This document shows positions 8,999 through 18,362 of a stretch of DNA of 64,000 nt, one piece after another. Each line of letters begins with the position of its first letter. Positions within the stretch are counted from its first letter, which is position 1. Both the position numbers and the translations under genes were made by a program. A model generated the notes under the pieces. The model was not told the DNA's origin. It searched no databases and saw only the letters and a program-made list of their open reading frames with translations. Source of the DNA: Salipaludibacillus keqinensis (GTDB lineage Bacteria > Bacillota > Bacilli > Bacillales > Salisediminibacteriaceae); NCBI RefSeq assembly GCF_003226325.1, contig NZ_PDOD01000004.1:186001-250000 (forward strand), given 5' to 3'.

Positions 8999-9814
8999 GT
9001 GGAGAAATTGAAAAAGGTATTCATCCTTTCAGATTCTCTAGGGGAAACGGCGGAACATGTAGTGAATGCTGTAGCTAGTCAATTTTCTTCTGAAGACGTG
9101 GAGGTTCACCGTAATCCTTATGTCTACGAATTTGAAGATATTGAGCAAGTGATCCGGGAGGCTAAGGAGTATCAATCGATCATTGCATACACGATCGTGA
9201 TTGATGAACTGAAAGATTATTTAGATCGCCGTTCAGTAGAGGAGAACATAAAAGCTGTCGATTTGTTACATCCGTTACTTAGTGCCTTTAGTGAGTCATT
9301 TGATAAGCAACCTGGTCATCAACCAGGAATGATGAGGCGGTTGGATGAAGAGTACTTCAGGAAAGTGGCAGCTATTGAATTCGCCGTAAAATACGATGAT
9401 GCGCAAGATGTTAGTGGGATCTTGAAAGCGGACCTTGTCATTATCGGTGTATCTCGAACGTCCAAGACACCTTTATCGATGTACCTTGCACATAAACGAT
9501 TCAAGGTGGCAAATATCCCTTTAGTTCCTGAAGTACCTCCACCAGAAGAACTGTTCCAGTTACCTAGAAACCGCTGTGTCGGGTTGGTAATCACTCCAGA
9601 TAAATTAAATGAAATTCGCAAAGAACGCTTGAAAACGATGGGATTAACATCCGGTGCCACGTATGCTCGCTACGAACGAATATTAGAGGAATTGGACTAC
9701 GCAGATAAAATCATTAAACGAATCGGGTGTCCGGTGATTAACGTATCGAACAAAGCGGTGGAAGAAACTGCACACTATATTATTGAAGTTTTGAAAATAG
9801 AGAGGGGATCATAG
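8999..9814 (+). CDS. Pyruvate phosphate dikinase regulatory protein (ADP-dependent kinase / Pi-dependent phosphorylase)
   Basis: DUF299 family, 271 residues, the usual length. It switches PPDK off by ADP-dependent phosphorylation of the threonine next to the catalytic histidine, and back on by phosphate-dependent dephosphorylation. The P-loop GVSRTSKT is at residues 150-157, preceded by a hydrophobic strand. The start is GTG after TAGGTGATG. It lies two bases before the ppdK start, which fixes the target. The B. subtilis homologue yqfL sits behind ccpN and modulates CcpN; here no ccpN is adjacent but CcpN-like boxes precede the gene. Confidence 0.92.
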   Translation: MEKLKKVFILSDSLGETAEHVVNAVASQFSSEDVEVHRNPYVYEFEDIEQVIREAKEYQSIIAYTIVIDELKDYLDRRSVEENIKAVDLLHPLLSAFSESFDKQPGHQPGMMRRLDEEYFRKVAAIEFAVKYDDAQDVSGILKADLVIIGVSRTSKTPLSMYLAHKRFKVANIPLVPEVPPPEELFQLPRNRCVGLVITPDKLNEIRKERLKTMGLTSGATYARYERILEELDYADKIIKRIGCPVINVSNKAVEETAHYIIEVLKIERGS

Positions 9815-9816
9815 AG

Positions 9817-12471
9817 ATGACTAAGTTGGTTTATATGTTTGACGAGGGAAAAAGAGACATGAAAGAAACCTTAGGTGGAAAGGGAGCTAATTTAGCTGAG
9901 ATGACTCGGATTGGATTACCTGTACCTTTCGGATTTACCATTTCGACTCAAGCGTGTAATACCTACTATGATTCTAATCGGAAAATAACAGGAGAACTTA
10001 AAGAGCAAGTTCTCAGCTCTTTGAAGCAGTTGGAAGAAACAACTGGAAAAAAGTTAGGTGACCCTGGACATCCTCTTCTTGTGTCTGTTAGATCTGGCGC
10101 CGTGTTTTCCATGCCAGGAATGATGGACACCGTTCTAAACCTAGGTATGAACGACGACACAGTGGAAGCGATGGCTAAGTTAACGAATAATGCTCGATTT
10201 GCTTATGACTCTTACCGTAGATTTATTCAAATGTTTAGTGATGTGGTTCTGGAAGTAGATGTTTATTTCTTCGAACAGCATTTAGAGGAAGTAAGGGAGA
10301 GAAAGGGCTACACCTCGGACCCTGAGATGACGGCGGAAGATTGGAAAGAAGTGATTACAGGATATAAGAACATAGTCAAAAAGCATACGAAAAGGACTTT
10401 CCCGGAAGATCCTAAAGAGCAACTTTTTCTCGCCATTCAATCGGTCTTTGATTCTTGGAATAATCAACGAGCAATCATCTACCGTCGCTTAAATAAAATT
10501 CCAGGTCATTTAGGTACAGCAGTTAATATTCAAAGCATGGTATTTGGTAACATGGGTGATGATTCAGGCACAGGGGTAGCGTTTACGAGAGATCCATCTA
10601 CCGGAGAGTCTATTCTGTACGGAGAGTACTTGATAAACGCCCAAGGAGAAGATGTTGTAGCGGGTATTCGCACTCCTCAGCCCATCCAAACGTTACAAAA
10701 CGATATGCCGGACGTATTTCAACAGTTTATCGACACGTGTAAGCGATTGGAAAGTCACTACGGTGATATGCAAGACATTGAGTTCACTGTCGAACGAGGC
10801 AACTTGTTTATTTTACAAACGCGAAATGGGAAACGAACGGCACAAGCAGCGATTCGAATGGCCGTGGAGATGGAAAGGGAAGGAATTATCTCGAAAACGG
10901 AAGCCCTTCTTCGCGTTGACCCTGATCAATTAAATCAGCTGTTGCATCAGCGTATTGACGATTCGTATGAGTTTACTAGATTAGTCAAGGGATTGCCCGC
11001 TTCACCAGGTGCTGCCACAGGTCATGTTGTATTTGATTCTGATGATGCGGAGGCCCTCAGCCAAGAAGGAAAGAAAGTCATTCTTGTTCGCCCAGAGACG
11101 ACTCCAGACGATATTCATGGGATCGTTTCAGCGGAAGCGATTGTCACCAGTCGTGGCGGAATGACCAGTCATGCGGCCGTAGTCGCCCGAGGGATGGGGA
11201 AAGCATGTATTTGTGGATGTGATGGATTAAAAATTGATTTGAAAAATAAACAGTTTCGGGTAGGCGATACGGTTGTCAATTATTTAGACAGAATAACGAT
11301 CGACGGGGGAACCGGCGAAATTATGCTTGGTGATATACCAATGATTGCTCCAGAGCTTTCAGAAGAATTCCAAACATTGTTGCAGTGGGCAGATGAAAAG
11401 AGAACTTTAGGCGTTAGAACGAACGCTGATACTCCAGAAGACGCTAAAAAGGCGTTAGAATTCGGTGCTGGTGGAATTGGACTTTGCCGCACAGAGCACA
11501 TGTTCATGGATGCTACTCGTATACCGATCGTGCGTGATATGATTCTAGCTGAAAATCTCGATGAGCGGATGGCAGCCTTGGAAAAATTACTACCTATGCA
11601 ACAAGGCGACTTTACAGAAATATTTGAGGCGATGAACGGTCATCCAGTAACTGTCCGTCTACTTGATCCTCCCCTTCACGAATTTTTACCTGACAAAGAA
11701 GAATTGATCGTGGATGTGACAAAGCTTCAAATCACTAATCCATCGTCACATGAATTAAAGGAGAAAGAACAGTTGCTAAAGAAAGTGCGTCAACTGGATG
11801 AATTCAATCCTATGTTAGGTCATCGTGGCTGTCGTTTAGGGATGGTGTATCCGGAAATCTATATGATGCAAGCGAAGGCGATTTTCTATGCTGCGGCCGA
11901 TTTATTAAACAAAGGATTGGTGATGGAACCTGAAGTAATGATTCCATTAGTCGGCCACGTCAATGAGTTAAAAGCGATGCGTCAAGTTGTTGAAGAGGCT
12001 GCTGATCAAATAGAACAAGAAACAGGTAAAAAGATAAACTATACGGTTGGCACCATGATCGAAATTCCAAGAGCAGCTCTTACTGCTGATGAAATTGCTA
12101 CAGAAGCTGACTTCTTTTCATTCGGCACGAATGACTTAACGCAAACGACATTTGGGTTCAGTCGAGATGATGCAGAGAGCAAATTCTTACAGCATTACAT
12201 TGAACAAAACACGCTGCCTGAAAATCCATTCATGGTGCTCGATCAAGAAGGTGTGGGAAAACTAGTGGAGACGGGGGTCAAACTAGGACGAGAAACCAAA
12301 CCTTCTTTGAAAACCGGCATTTGCGGGGAACACGGCGGAGAAAAAAGCTCAATAGAGTTTTGCTTTGAAAAAGGGCTTGACTACGTTAGTTGCTCCCCAT
12401 ACAGAGTTCCACTAGCACGTTTGGCGGCCGCTCAGGCAACAATCCGTCATAAAGTGAAAATAACAAATTAA
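9817..12471 (+). CDS. ppdK: Pyruvate, phosphate dikinase
   Basis: 884 residues, full length for the family. It interconverts pyruvate + ATP + Pi and phosphoenolpyruvate + AMP + PPi, bypassing pyruvate kinase. An N-terminal ATP-grasp nucleotide domain is followed by the swivelling phosphohistidine domain with GGMTSHAAVVARG: the catalytic His is residue 452 and the regulatory Thr is residue 450. The C-terminal PEP/pyruvate TIM barrel carries GICGEHGG with the catalytic Cys at 836. ATG follows GAGGGGATC. It forms an operon with its regulatory protein and ends at a clear terminator. Confidence 0.96.
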   Translation: MTKLVYMFDEGKRDMKETLGGKGANLAEMTRIGLPVPFGFTISTQACNTYYDSNRKITGELKEQVLSSLKQLEETTGKKLGDPGHPLLVSVRSGAVFSMPGMMDTVLNLGMNDDTVEAMAKLTNNARFAYDSYRRFIQMFSDVVLEVDVYFFEQHLEEVRERKGYTSDPEMTAEDWKEVITGYKNIVKKHTKRTFPEDPKEQLFLAIQSVFDSWNNQRAIIYRRLNKIPGHLGTAVNIQSMVFGNMGDDSGTGVAFTRDPSTGESILYGEYLINAQGEDVVAGIRTPQPIQTLQNDMPDVFQQFIDTCKRLESHYGDMQDIEFTVERGNLFILQTRNGKRTAQAAIRMAVEMEREGIISKTEALLRVDPDQLNQLLHQRIDDSYEFTRLVKGLPASPGAATGHVVFDSDDAEALSQEGKKVILVRPETTPDDIHGIVSAEAIVTSRGGMTSHAAVVARGMGKACICGCDGLKIDLKNKQFRVGDTVVNYLDRITIDGGTGEIMLGDIPMIAPELSEEFQTLLQWADEKRTLGVRTNADTPEDAKKALEFGAGGIGLCRTEHMFMDATRIPIVRDMILAENLDERMAALEKLLPMQQGDFTEIFEAMNGHPVTVRLLDPPLHEFLPDKEELIVDVTKLQITNPSSHELKEKEQLLKKVRQLDEFNPMLGHRGCRLGMVYPEIYMMQAKAIFYAAADLLNKGLVMEPEVMIPLVGHVNELKAMRQVVEEAADQIEQETGKKINYTVGTMIEIPRAALTADEIATEADFFSFGTNDLTQTTFGFSRDDAESKFLQHYIEQNTLPENPFMVLDQEGVGKLVETGVKLGRETKPSLKTGICGEHGGEKSSIEFCFEKGLDYVSCSPYRVPLARLAAAQATIRHKVKITN

Positions 12472-12486
12472 CAATATAGGCTGAAG

Positions 12487-12515
12487 AGAGCTACCTTGTC
12501 TAGGTAGCTCTTTTC
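12487..12515 (+). terminator. Terminator of the PPDK operon
   Basis: AGAGCTACCT pairs with AGGTAGCTCT across a short loop, followed by four T. Confidence 0.85.
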
Positions 12516-12558
12516 ATTAATAAAGATGTTGCGGTGGGAAAGTGGTGTCGAAATTTGT

Positions 12559-12684
12559 TATATGACTCAACTGGCATTCTATACGAACGAACTTGGTTAT
12601 TATACAAGCGAACTCAACTTTTATATGAACGAACTGACAATCTATATAAACGAACTCACTTTTTATATAACGAAACAGCGAGTT
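12559..12684. repeat. Six imperfect 21-bp tandem units
   Basis: Units begin at 12559, 12580, 12601, 12622 and 12643, with a last degenerate one at 12664. The shared pattern is TATAtgAacGAACTnnnnnnT. The spacing is exactly 21 bp, two helical turns. The array fills the space between two terminators and has no coding support. Confidence 0.75.
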
Positions 12685-12728
12685 AGTTGATAAATGTTCA
12701 CACTATAAATGAATCATCTCACCGAACA

Positions 12729-12757
12729 CAAAAAAAGAGCAGATACTCATCTGCTCT
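12729..12757 (-). terminator. Terminator of the 75-residue gene (minus strand)
   Basis: GAGCAGAT and ATCTGCTC flank a 4-base loop; read on the minus strand the stem is followed by a run of T (plus-strand A run at 12730-12736). Confidence 0.8.
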
Positions 12758-12765
12758 CATAGAAC

Positions 12766-12993
12766 TTATACCCACTCGATAAACTCTTCGTCGTTGGAAT
12801 TATCGTCAATTTTAACCTTTGCCACACGGATAATATTGACGTTCGCCAAATTAATCATCGCGTTCTCTAGACGAATCCAATGACCTTTTTCACGTTCCAT
12901 CCAGTCATTCACTCGAGATGAGGGGTTTTCTGTGAAGTAGGAAGTTTCTTCATTGCCATTTTCAAATTCGAAAATTATTTTATATCGTTCCAT
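12766..12993 (-). CDS. Small conserved-type protein, 75 residues, unknown
   Basis: A compact, acidic protein with alternating beta-like hydrophobics (YKIIFEFENG, NIIRVAKVKI) and a central SSRVNDWMEREKGHWIRLEN segment. It has no membrane segment. ATG is preceded by AAGGAGAG and the gene has its own terminator, so it is very likely real. I do not recognise a named family. Confidence 0.7.
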   Translation of the reverse strand: MERYKIIFEFENGNEETSYFTENPSSRVNDWMEREKGHWIRLENAMINLANVNIIRVAKVKIDDNSNDEEFIEWV

Positions 12994-13094
12994 TGTAAAA
13001 CTCTCCTTATAAATGTAGTCATAGAAAATTTACCCCTATTTCAAAGACCTCACACTCTAAAATGGATAATTTATGGAATTGAGACTATCATCAC

Positions 13095-13124
13095 CTGACT
13101 TTATTCTTATAATTCCTGTATAAT
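13095..13124 (+). promoter_or_regulatory. Promoter of the DUF3052-like gene
   Basis: CTGACT at 13095-13100, an 18-base spacer and a perfect TATAAT at 13119-13124. A start site near 13131 rules out the ATG at 13127 as translation start. Confidence 0.6.
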
Positions 13125-13153
13125 ACATGAAAAAACACAAGGAGCATGTTGTC

Positions 13154-13564
13154 ATGAATCCAATCCTAAAAAAGATGCAATATAAAGAGTTTAAGAAAGT
13201 AGCTGTTTTAAATCCACCGGAAGAGTTTCAAGAAACATTAAATGAGTTAAAAAAAGTAACGAATGTTCATGAAAAACCGGATCCTATTTCGAAGTATGAA
13301 TTTGTCCTCATATTTGTTAAAAGTGATGAAGATTTAGATAAACAGGCAAATTTTATTAGAGATGGACTGGTTGAAGATGGGATGTTGTGGTTCGCTTACC
13401 CGAAGAAGTCTTCGAAAAAATACAAAGTAAACATTCATCGAGATAAAGGGTGGCAAGCCATTCAAGAACTAGGTTTTGAAGGTGTCAGACAGGTGGCGAT
13501 TGATGATGACTGGTCCGCACTTAGGTTCAGACACGTCAACTTTATTTCTTCGAAAAGAAAATGA
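13154..13564 (+). CDS. DUF3052-like conserved protein, 136 residues
   Basis: The frame opens earlier (ATG at 13127), but AAGGAG at 13139-13144 is 9 bases before the ATG at 13154 and the promoter lies just upstream, so 13154 is preferred. The product has a Rossmann-like alternating pattern, a YEFVLIFVKSDEDL segment, GMLWFAYPKKSSKKYK and a conserved-looking end, GVRQVAIDDDWSALRFR. I recall this pattern as DUF3052 or a close relative; the biochemical role is unknown. A single-gene unit with its own promoter and terminator. Confidence 0.65.
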   Translation: MNPILKKMQYKEFKKVAVLNPPEEFQETLNELKKVTNVHEKPDPISKYEFVLIFVKSDEDLDKQANFIRDGLVEDGMLWFAYPKKSSKKYKVNIHRDKGWQAIQELGFEGVRQVAIDDDWSALRFRHVNFISSKRK

Positions 13565-13600
13565 TAACGCCATCATTGACAACTATTTGAACATTGCAAG

Positions 13601-13647
13601 AAAAAAGTGTGAATCCTTCTAAATCAGAAGGTGAAACACTTTTTTTT
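13601..13647 (+). terminator. Terminator after the DUF3052-like gene
   Basis: AAAAAAGTGT pairs with ACACTTTTTT and an inner CCTTC pairs with GAAGG, followed by more T. It occupies the region where the transporter frame nominally begins. Confidence 0.75.
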
Positions 13648-13713
13648 ATGAGTGAAAAGTCTATAATAAACACTATCTTTGAAACTTCTTTTGTTAACAT
13701 CGGAGGGAAAGCA

Positions 13714-15312
13714 GTGAATACTCTTATAGAATTTTTAAATGATCCCCTTGTATTAATTTTTGTTATCCTTTTTTTAGGATCGGTGTTGGGACAAGTGAAG
13801 ATTAAAGGGTTAAGTTTAGGTACCTCAGGAGTTCTTCTTATCGCGATGGTCTTTGGTCACTTCGGGTTTCAAGTGTCACCTGTTGTTCAAAATCTTGGAC
13901 TTAGTCTGTTTATTGTAGCTGTCGGTTTGCAAGCAGGACCCCGTTTCTTTCGCATGATGAAAACATCAGGCATTGTCTTCGGGATGATTGGTCTTATTAT
14001 TGTACTCATTGCTTCTTTAACTACGGTTGTTGTTTCAAACGTGTTTGGACTATCGCCAGCACTCAGTATTGGATTAATGACAGGAGCATTAACAAGTACT
14101 CCTGGGTTAGCGGCGGCACTTCAGGCAACGAACGATCCTCTGGCTTCGGTAGGCTATGGGATTGCCTATCCATTTGGGGTTGTAGCCGTAGTGTTGTTTG
14201 TCCAGTTGTTTCCGAAATTATTGAAAATTGATCTAGAAAAAGATTTAAAACGTACTGTAGGTCCGGTGCGACATAAGGCGTCTCCAGAAGCGATGACTAT
14301 TAGAGTAACAAGTGATTCTATTGATAAGAAGACATTGAAAGAATTGCGACTAGCCAAGGATAGTTCCGTCGTTATTAGCCGTGTGATTCGAGGAAACAGA
14401 AATATTATCAGCTTAAGTGACACGGTCATCTTAAAAGGAGACAGACTCGTTGCAGTTGGAATCCCCTCAGACCTCATTAAATTATGTGATGAAATCGGTG
14501 AAAAGGTCGATACCGATTTTTCAAATGTGGATCACGTGAAGTTGCGAAGAATTACTGTTGATTCAGAAGATATGATCGGAAAAAGCATTCGAGAGTTGAA
14601 ATTGCGTAGTCAGTTTGGAGTCACGGTGACAAGAATGGAGCGGGGCGGTTTTGAATTCAATCAAAATCCAGGATGGCGGTTAGAACGGGGAGATATCTTA
14701 ACGATCGTCAGTAGTGAAGACCGTTTGAAGGAGGTAGAAACGCTATTTAGCCGAAAAAAATTAGCCGTAACGAACATTCATATTTTTTCGTTAAGTTTGA
14801 TTCTATTAATTGGTATCTTCGTTGGAATGATACCGATTTATATCCCTGGCCTAGGGACAATGACGTTAGGGGTGGCGGGAGGACCATTATTCGTAGCGCT
14901 TGTTATCGGGCATTTTGGAAAACTGGGACCGATTCGTGCGAGATTCTTTCAACCTTCCAATCAAGTCATTAGAGATATTGGTCTTGTATTATTTTTAGCA
15001 GGGGCTGGAACCACAGCAGGCGAAGGACTGGTGGAAGTCGTTATGACAGAAGGAATTGGACTCGTGTTCGGTGGTGCACTCATTACAATCTTTCCTATCT
15101 TCGCAGGCTTTCTGATCGCAAAGAAGTTGTTTCATTTAAGTATTCTTCACTCTCTTGGAGCTCTTTGCGGAGGGTTAACGAGTACGCCTGGACTTGGTGC
15201 AGTGAACCAACTGACAGAGGGGGACGAACCTGCCATTGCTTATGCAGCAGCTTACCCTTTTGCCTTAATATTTGTCGCCATTGCAGCCCAATTACTCGTA
15301 TTTGTCTTATGA
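13714..15312 (+). CDS. AspT/YidE/YbjL-type transporter with two TrkA-C domains, 532 residues
   Basis: A membrane carrier built as two repeats of the AspT/YidE/YbjL duplication (residues about 5-170 and 365-530), each with several hydrophobic segments and a TSTPGLAA or TSTPGLGA signature. Between them lie two RCK_C (TrkA-C) domains at roughly 205-360. Family members are antiporters or putative transporters such as aspartate:alanine exchangers; the substrate is unknown here. The frame runs upstream to 13594, but that part lies in the preceding terminator. GTG at 13714 has GGAGGG correctly spaced and is chosen. The cation antiporter gene follows directly. Confidence 0.82.
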   Translation: MNTLIEFLNDPLVLIFVILFLGSVLGQVKIKGLSLGTSGVLLIAMVFGHFGFQVSPVVQNLGLSLFIVAVGLQAGPRFFRMMKTSGIVFGMIGLIIVLIASLTTVVVSNVFGLSPALSIGLMTGALTSTPGLAAALQATNDPLASVGYGIAYPFGVVAVVLFVQLFPKLLKIDLEKDLKRTVGPVRHKASPEAMTIRVTSDSIDKKTLKELRLAKDSSVVISRVIRGNRNIISLSDTVILKGDRLVAVGIPSDLIKLCDEIGEKVDTDFSNVDHVKLRRITVDSEDMIGKSIRELKLRSQFGVTVTRMERGGFEFNQNPGWRLERGDILTIVSSEDRLKEVETLFSRKKLAVTNIHIFSLSLILLIGIFVGMIPIYIPGLGTMTLGVAGGPLFVALVIGHFGKLGPIRARFFQPSNQVIRDIGLVLFLAGAGTTAGEGLVEVVMTEGIGLVFGGALITIFPIFAGFLIAKKLFHLSILHSLGALCGGLTSTPGLGAVNQLTEGDEPAIAYAAAYPFALIFVAIAAQLLVFVL

Positions 15313-15346
15313 CTGTTCGAGAGATATGAGAATAAATTCCATGATA

Positions 15347-15398
15347 ACCATGCATAATAGAACCGTCTAAGTAGTCAGAGGACGGTGTTATGCATGGT
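15347..15398 (+). promoter_or_regulatory. Long inverted repeat enclosing the antiporter ribosome binding site and start codon
   Basis: ACCATGCATAA at 15347-15357 pairs exactly with TTATGCATGGT at 15388-15398, and inside it ACCGTC (15362-15367) pairs with GACGGT (15381-15386). The loop holds most of the AGAGGA binding site and the ATG at 15394 is inside the 3' arm. In the folded mRNA the start would be hidden. A T-poor tail argues against a simple terminator. Confidence 0.65.
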
Positions 15399-16359
15399 TT
15401 ATTTATTACTAATTATTGGGTTCGCGTTATTAATTAAAGGGGCAGACTGGTTTGTGACGGGCGCTTCGAAAATCGCTCATCTCCTGAGAGTTTCTCCCGT
15501 ACTTGTTGGGCTTACGATTGTTGCTTTTGGCACAGGAGCGCCAGAAGCAACGGTCAGTGTGATCGCTGCCTTGGAAGGGAATCCTGGAGTGACAGTCGGG
15601 AACGTTGTTGGCAGCAATATCATCAATATCGCAGCCGTAGTAGGGGTTACTGCGGTTATTTTTCCGTTGAAAGTGGAGAGTCAAACAGTACGGAAAGAGA
15701 TTCCGTTTACGTTGTTAGGAAGTATAGCCTTTATGGCATTAATTATTGATGTGGGTGTGGATTCCGAAGCAACCAATCTCCTCTCTAGGGGAGATGGCAT
15801 CGTATTACTCTTGTTCTTTGCTATATTTATGTACTATGTTTTTGAATTGGCGATGAATCACCGTCAAGACGAGATTACTCCAGGCGTGAATGAGCGCTCT
15901 GATGCCGAAGGAGGATGGAAAAAGAACGGTATCATAACGGTACTAGGTTTAGCTGCGATCATCTTAGGTGGTTATTGGGTTGTAGAAAGCAGTACAGAAA
16001 TTGCCGTGAGATTTGGCATGAGTGAAACATTAGTTGGCCTAACTGTTGTTTCAATTGGCTCTTCGCTACCGGAATTTGTGACTTCAATTACCGCAGCGTT
16101 AAAAAAATATAGTGATTTAGCATTAGGGAATATCGTGGGGAGTTGTATCTTTAACGTTCTCTTCGTGTTAGGTATTGCATCTGTAATTACACCTCTTCCA
16201 ATAAACACAGAGTTCTTCCTTGATGTCACGTTTATGATCATTCTCACATTTGTGCTGCTAATATTCTCTCGGACAAATTGGCAAGTGGGAAAAGGGGAGG
16301 GAACGGTTCTGGTGTTATCTTATTTAATTTATTTAGTTTATATAATTATGCGTAACTGA
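15394..16359 (+). CDS. CaCA-family Ca2+/Na+ (or cation/H+) antiporter, 321 residues
   Basis: A YrbG-like member of the calcium/cation antiporter family with two inverted-topology halves, each carrying an alpha repeat: GTGAPEATVSV with GNVVGSNIINI in the first half, and GSSLPEFVTSI with GNIVGSCIFNV in the second. These repeats line the ion site. About ten membrane segments are expected and the length is typical. The frame includes a GTG at 15385, but AGAGGA spacing favours ATG at 15394. It lies 81 bases after the AspT-like transporter. The start codon sits in a stable hairpin, which suggests translational control. Confidence 0.88.
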   Translation: MVYLLLIIGFALLIKGADWFVTGASKIAHLLRVSPVLVGLTIVAFGTGAPEATVSVIAALEGNPGVTVGNVVGSNIINIAAVVGVTAVIFPLKVESQTVRKEIPFTLLGSIAFMALIIDVGVDSEATNLLSRGDGIVLLLFFAIFMYYVFELAMNHRQDEITPGVNERSDAEGGWKKNGIITVLGLAAIILGGYWVVESSTEIAVRFGMSETLVGLTVVSIGSSLPEFVTSITAALKKYSDLALGNIVGSCIFNVLFVLGIASVITPLPINTEFFLDVTFMIILTFVLLIFSRTNWQVGKGEGTVLVLSYLIYLVYIIMRN

Positions 16360-16558
16360 TCAAAGGAAAAAATAAAGAGCGCTGATTATCATTATAATGG
16401 TTAATTAAACCCAAATATTAAATATCATAGGTATTTTCTATTGACCTCTGAAATTTTTCACATTGATTCCATCTTTAAAGTAAAATGAGTGTAGTTATAT
16501 TTACTTATATAGATGGTCGATATTTCATTAATTTATATAATAAGAGGAGGTTTTACCT

Positions 16559-18253
16559 ATGAAGTTTACTACACTGTTTAAAATTCTGTATGCGGTTTCC
16601 TTTGTGTTGGGTGTTGTAGCTATCACATTATCATTTTTGTTTGTACAAAGTTTAAATACATTTACAGATACGAAAGATAGACAAATGGAATTTCTTGAGT
16701 TAGGGAATACATTTGCAGAGGCATCAGATTATTTGACCGAACAAGCAAGACAATATGCAGTCACGGGGCATGATTATTACTTGGAGCAGTATTGGACAGA
16801 GGTTGAAGAAACTCAAAGGCGTGAATACGTCATTGAAGAATTACAGAGATTAAATGCTCCTGACATTGAATTAGATTTGTTGTCACGAGCGGGAGAAGAA
16901 TCTAATGCCTTGGTATTAATAGAGGACCAGGCGATGAGTGAGGTTGAACAAGGGAATTTAGATGAAGCTCAAAACTTAATGTTCAGTACAGAGTATCAAC
17001 AAAGCAAAGAAGCGATTTTAGGACCAATCAACGAACTTCAAAATACGATGAATACACGAGCATTAAATGAAGCAAACACAGCTGAACGGGCCATGTCTTT
17101 TTTTCTGATCTTATTAATATCTATTATTCTGGTCCTTATTACTCTTCTCCTGTTCATTCTAATAAGTATGCGAAGAAGGATCATCAGAAAGCTCCCTAGT
17201 TTTGTAAAGCTTGCTGACCAAGTAGCCAAAGGTGATTTATCAGGAGACGCCATTAAAGTTAAGGGCAAAGATGAAATAGGTCAACTATCCTTGGCGATTA
17301 ATAATATGAAGGGAGAGTTGACTGGGCTCATAAGTCAATCACATACTTCAACTAGTCATATCTTAAGCTCTTCAGATGAAATGGAGAGAAATGTTGAGAA
17401 AACGAATCAATCTGCTGAAAAAATGAATGAAATTTTTCATCAAGTTAAGCAAGAAAGTGGGCAACAGAGAGAAGCAGCAAGAGAAACGAGTAAAGCCATG
17501 GAGGAAATGGCTGGCGGAGTAGAAGAAGTGGCGGAATTTGCTAATAGTTTGGCTGAAAAAGCGAACTTGATGAAAAATACGTCTAGTAAAGGAAAAGTAG
17601 AAGTAGAAAATACAGAGAAACAAATCGTTAAAATGAACGAGCAAACAAAGCAAGTCAATGTTAAAATAACCAGTCTAAATGAAGATTCGAAACAAATAGG
17701 CAATATGAATAATTTAATTACGAACATCGCTGAACAAACAAATTTACTTGCTTTAAATGCAGCAATTGAAGCTTCCCGTGCAGGGGAATATGGTAAAGGA
17801 TTTGCGGTTGTGGCTGATGAGATCAGAAAACTATCTGAGCAATCCAAAACCTCAGCAGCAACGATCTCTTCGCTTATTCATAACGTTCAGACAAAAGTAG
17901 ATGGAGCAGTGAAAGACATTGAAATTAATGAAAAAGGCTCTGAGGAAAGTGTAGAAATGATGGCCGGGGTAAGATTCAAGTTTGAATCGATGATCACTTC
18001 TATAGAAGCATTAACCAATGAAATTGAAAATTTGTCGTCAATATCAGAAGAAATGTCCGCTGGAACAGAACAAGTTTTGTCTTCATCGCAAGAGATGGCT
18101 AGTATTTCAGAGAACACGGCAAGTAATGTTGAAACAGCATCGGAAATGGCCGAAGAGCAACTTGGTTTTTCAAGTAAGATTAGCGAATCAACAAACGATT
18201 TAAAAAGGTTAGCTAATGAATTAAGAGAGAACATTAATCGATTTAACATATAA
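16559..18253 (+). CDS. Methyl-accepting chemotaxis protein, 564 residues
   Basis: A transmembrane chemoreceptor that signals through CheA/CheW. A first membrane helix (residues about 7-29), an extracytoplasmic helical sensor domain (about 30-178) and a second helix (about 180-203) are followed by a HAMP domain (about 205-260) and a signalling coiled coil. The hairpin tip [20 protein letters not shown] is intact. The sensor resembles helical-bundle domains, with no recognisable Cache or PAS motif, so the ligand is unknown. ATG follows AAGAGGAGG. The gene stands alone between its own leader and a terminator. Confidence 0.93.
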   Translation: MKFTTLFKILYAVSFVLGVVAITLSFLFVQSLNTFTDTKDRQMEFLELGNTFAEASDYLTEQARQYAVTGHDYYLEQYWTEVEETQRREYVIEELQRLNAPDIELDLLSRAGEESNALVLIEDQAMSEVEQGNLDEAQNLMFSTEYQQSKEAILGPINELQNTMNTRALNEANTAERAMSFFLILLISIILVLITLLLFILISMRRRIIRKLPSFVKLADQVAKGDLSGDAIKVKGKDEIGQLSLAINNMKGELTGLISQSHTSTSHILSSSDEMERNVEKTNQSAEKMNEIFHQVKQESGQQREAARETSKAMEEMAGGVEEVAEFANSLAEKANLMKNTSSKGKVEVENTEKQIVKMNEQTKQVNVKITSLNEDSKQIGNMNNLITNIAEQTNLLALNAAIEASRAGEYGKGFAVVADEIRKLSEQSKTSAATISSLIHNVQTKVDGAVKDIEINEKGSEESVEMMAGVRFKFESMITSIEALTNEIENLSSISEEMSAGTEQVLSSSQEMASISENTASNVETASEMAEEQLGFSSKISESTNDLKRLANELRENINRFNI

Positions 18254-18260
18254 CGTTACC

Positions 18261-18289
18261 CAGTACCTGTTCCGATAGGTGCTGTTTTG
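18261..18289 (+). terminator. Terminator after the chemoreceptor gene
   Basis: CAGTACCT pairs with AGGTGCTG (one G-T pair), followed by TTTT. Confidence 0.75.
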
Positions 18290-18362
18290 TAAGACATTCG
18301 CACAGCCTTTTGGTAAAATGAATGAAGCGTTGATAAGCACAGATAAGGGAGGTATGGTTACC

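Noticed and set aside
13594-13713. Longer start for the AspT-like transporter
   Set aside because: This segment contains the terminator of the previous gene and has no binding site; GTG at 13714 is well placed.
16497-16523. A possible sigma-D (flagellar) promoter before the chemoreceptor
   Set aside because: GTCGATAT resembles the -10 (GCCGATAT), but ATAT lies where TAAA is expected at -35. Left as unproven.
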